The notes under the pieces were generated by a model. It was not told the DNA's origin. It did not search any database and saw only the letters and a program-made list of their open reading frames with translations. 64,000 nucleotides of DNA from Winogradskyella tangerina (GTDB lineage Bacteria; Bacteroidota; Bacteroidia; Flavobacteriales; Flavobacteriaceae), in the NCBI RefSeq assembly GCF_003260205.1, contig NZ_QERF01000010.1, forward strand, positions 1 to 64,000, read 5' to 3'. Below are positions 61,965 through 64,000 of this stretch, piece after piece. The first letter of the stretch is position 1, and every line of letters starts with the position of its first letter. The translations under genes were made by a program, and so were the position numbers.

Positions 61965-64000
61965 TTGCTAACCGTATTACCTAAGACATTGAAAGATACA
62001 ATTGAACAAGACAAAACTGTGAATCTAGAGCCTGTAACTATAGATAATAAGGCTTACTTTAAGATTTCCAATAACGACCAAATGCGCCCATTCTTTATGA
62101 GCATTGTGAGTGATTCTAATCACTGGATGTTTATTTCAAGTAATGGAGGTTTAACTGCTGGTCGAAAAAATTCTGAATATGCATTGTTTCCATACTATTC
62201 TGATGATAAGATTACCGAATCTTCAGAACTAACCGGAGCAAAATCTATTTTTCAAATTAGTAAGAATGGAGAAAAATATATCTGGGAACCTTTTTCTATC
62301 AGATTTCAAGATGACTATAACATAAGACGTAACCTTTACAAAAGTGTCTACGGAAATGCTGTGATTTTTGAAGAAGAAAATCTAGATCTTGATTTGGTAT
62401 TCCGATATGAATGGTGTTCGAGTAATAAATTTGGTTTTGTTAAAAAATCAAAACTTATTAATAACTCAGCCCTACCCATTACGGTGAATATTTTAGATGG
62501 AATTCAGAATGTTTTACCGTATGGTGTAAGTAGTGCATTGCAGAACGCCAGTAGTAATCTTGTGGATGCCTACAAGCGCACAGAATTGGTTGAAAAGACA
62601 GGGATTGGGATTTTTGCTTTAAGCGCAATTATTGTAGATAAGGCAGAACCAAGTGAAGCTTTAAAAGCTAATATAGCATGGTCTTTAGGCCTTGAAGACT
62701 CGCGTTACTTATTGTCATCACTTCAATTAGACAACTTCAGGAATTTTAATAGCGTTCAGCAAGAAACTGATGTGAAGGCTGAAAAAGGTGCTTATTTCAT
62801 AAATGCTCAAATTCAACTCGATCCAGAAAAAACCAAAGCTTGGGTAATCGTTGCAAACGTGAATCAGGATCATTCGGCAATCGTAGAAATATCGAAACAA
62901 ATAAGCGAAAACAATCAACTTCTTAAGGAACTAGAGGATAATATTGATCTAGGTACTAAAAAGCTGATTAAATTGAATGCCTCCTCAGACGGATTGCAAT
63001 TAACTTCAGACAATTTTAGAGATACAAGGCATTTTTCGAATACACTTTTTAATATAATGAGAGGTGGAATCTTTGATGATGGGTACACCATTGAAAAATG
63101 GGATTTCGAAAAATATATCGCAAAGGCGAATAAGAAAGTTTCGAGAAAGCTTGAGGATGTTATCAACGCCATGCCTGAGACATTTTCAGTGACTTATCTT
63201 AAAGACGTTGCATACAGTACAGAGGATAAAAATTTCAGACGCCTCTGCCTAGAGTATATGCCACTGAAGTTTAGTCGCCGTCATGGTGACCCAAGTAGAC
63301 CTTGGAATAAATTCTCTATCAATACACGAAGCGAAGTAGATGGATCTAAGATTTTAGACTATGAAGGAAATTGGCGAGATATCTTTCAGAATTGGGAAGC
63401 CTTAGCGCACTCCTATCCAGAATTTGTGGAAAGTATGATTCATAAGTTCTTAAATGCTACAACTTTTGATGGTTACAATCCATACCGAATTACAAAAGAT
63501 GGTTTTGATTGGGAAATAATTGAGCCAGACGATCCATGGTCTTACATCGGTTACTGGGGAGATCATCAGATCATATACTTACTTAAGTTTTTAGAATTTA
63601 TTGAAGGTCATAACCCAGGGCAATTAGAAAGCTTTTTCGACAAAGATCTATTTGTTTATGCCAATGTACCTTACAAAATAAAGCAGTATTCGGATTTACT
63701 AAAAAATCCAAAAGACACGATTGAGTTTGATGAAGATCTAGATCATAGAATTCGTCAAGATCGTCTCGAAATTGGTGCAGACGGCGCCTTATTAAGAGAT
63801 GAAAATAGGCTCATCGTTAAGGTGAACTTTGTAGAAAAAATTCTTGCAACCACCTTAGCCAAATTATCAAATTTTATTCCTGAAGGCGGTATATGGATGA
63901 ACACGCAACGCCCCGAATGGAATGATGCGAACAACGCATTGGTTGGTAATGGCGTGTCTATGGTGACTTTGTATTATTTAAGACGATTCTTAAAATTCTT
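61965..64000 (+). CDS. Large glycoside phosphorylase-like protein (GH94/149/161-type), partial
   Basis: An uninterrupted frame runs from the stop near 61914 to the window end, so over 670 residues are present and the gene continues outside. No signal peptide is seen, so it is cytoplasmic. GLTAGRKNSEYALFPYY at the N-terminus, YEGNWRDIFQNWEAL, DPWSYIGYWGDHQ and RPEWNDANNALVGNGVS near the window edge resemble the alpha/alpha-barrel phosphorylases; the Asp in WND is the likely catalytic acid. In this locus a beta-1,3-oligoglucan phosphorylase is the best guess. The start is uncertain: TTG 61965, TTG 61989, GTG 62019 and ATG 62082 are all in frame. Confidence 0.65.
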   Translation, partial: MLTVLPKTLKDTIEQDKTVNLEPVTIDNKAYFKISNNDQMRPFFMSIVSDSNHWMFISSNGGLTAGRKNSEYALFPYYSDDKITESSELTGAKSIFQISKNGEKYIWEPFSIRFQDDYNIRRNLYKSVYGNAVIFEEENLDLDLVFRYEWCSSNKFGFVKKSKLINNSALPITVNILDGIQNVLPYGVSSALQNASSNLVDAYKRTELVEKTGIGIFALSAIIVDKAEPSEALKANIAWSLGLEDSRYLLSSLQLDNFRNFNSVQQETDVKAEKGAYFINAQIQLDPEKTKAWVIVANVNQDHSAIVEISKQISENNQLLKELEDNIDLGTKKLIKLNASSDGLQLTSDNFRDTRHFSNTLFNIMRGGIFDDGYTIEKWDFEKYIAKANKKVSRKLEDVINAMPETFSVTYLKDVAYSTEDKNFRRLCLEYMPLKFSRRHGDPSRPWNKFSINTRSEVDGSKILDYEGNWRDIFQNWEALAHSYPEFVESMIHKFLNATTFDGYNPYRITKDGFDWEIIEPDDPWSYIGYWGDHQIIYLLKFLEFIEGHNPGQLESFFDKDLFVYANVPYKIKQYSDLLKNPKDTIEFDEDLDHRIRQDRLEIGADGALLRDENRLIVKVNFVEKILATTLAKLSNFIPEGGIWMNTQRPEWNDANNALVGNGVSMVTLYYLRRFLKF

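Overview
The window is a stretch of chromosome from a member of the Bacteroidota, most likely a marine Flavobacteriaceae. The evidence is a type IX secretion sorting domain and PorP/SprF at the left edge, TAnnTTTG-type promoters, a short RpoD-like sigma factor, a SusC/SusD pair, lipoproteins whose acylated Cys is followed by acidic residues, and A-rich translation starts.

Region 1 (1-36660) is core housekeeping sequence: a PorP/SprF protein, a LytS/LytTR two-component pair, murI, an outer-membrane biogenesis block read leftward (nadK-side genes, DUF6089 barrel, uppS, bamA, two OmpH/Skp chaperones), pdxJ, tig, clpP, clpX, a GH3-family protein, rpsU, the primary sigma factor, an AsmA-like protein, a queuosine-precursor transporter, a folK-deoxynucleoside kinase fusion, a TrmH-like methyltransferase and mutS.

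Region 2 (36757-46317) starts with tRNA-Gly and tRNA-Leu. The tRNA-Leu 3' end is the left attachment site of an integrative element of about 9.2 kb; a 22-base copy with one mismatch lies at 46296-46317, next to a leftward tyrosine integrase. The element holds tiny charged proteins, a ribbon-helix-helix regulator with twin palindromes upstream, a serine-tRNA-like gene without the long variable arm, an AlbA_2 (Schlafen-core) protein, a structured RNA candidate with its own promoter and terminator, a Toprim/zinc-finger primase-like protein, five GGAAACT iteron-like repeats, a DUF3987 ATPase-like protein, an excisionase-like HTH protein and an integrase-linked protein of unknown function. No relaxase, conjugation or capsid gene is visible, so it looks like a replicating satellite or integrated-plasmid type island. 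The tRNA-Gly gene just upstream also has a 21-base copy of its 3' end 133 bases away, which may be the scar of another event.

Region 3 (46568-64000) is a polysaccharide utilisation locus, probably for a beta-1,3-glucan such as laminarin: a membrane-bound propeller/Y_Y_Y/LuxR-HTH regulator, SusC, SusD, a surface lipoprotein with three tandem repeats, an unusual protein joining a clan GH-A-like glycosidase to an apparent outer-membrane beta-barrel, a two-module glycan-binding-type lipoprotein, a GH16 laminarinase-type lipoprotein and a large phosphorylase-like protein cut by the window end. The implied flow is surface binding and cutting (GH16, glycosidase-barrel), import by SusCD and phosphorolysis of the oligosaccharides.
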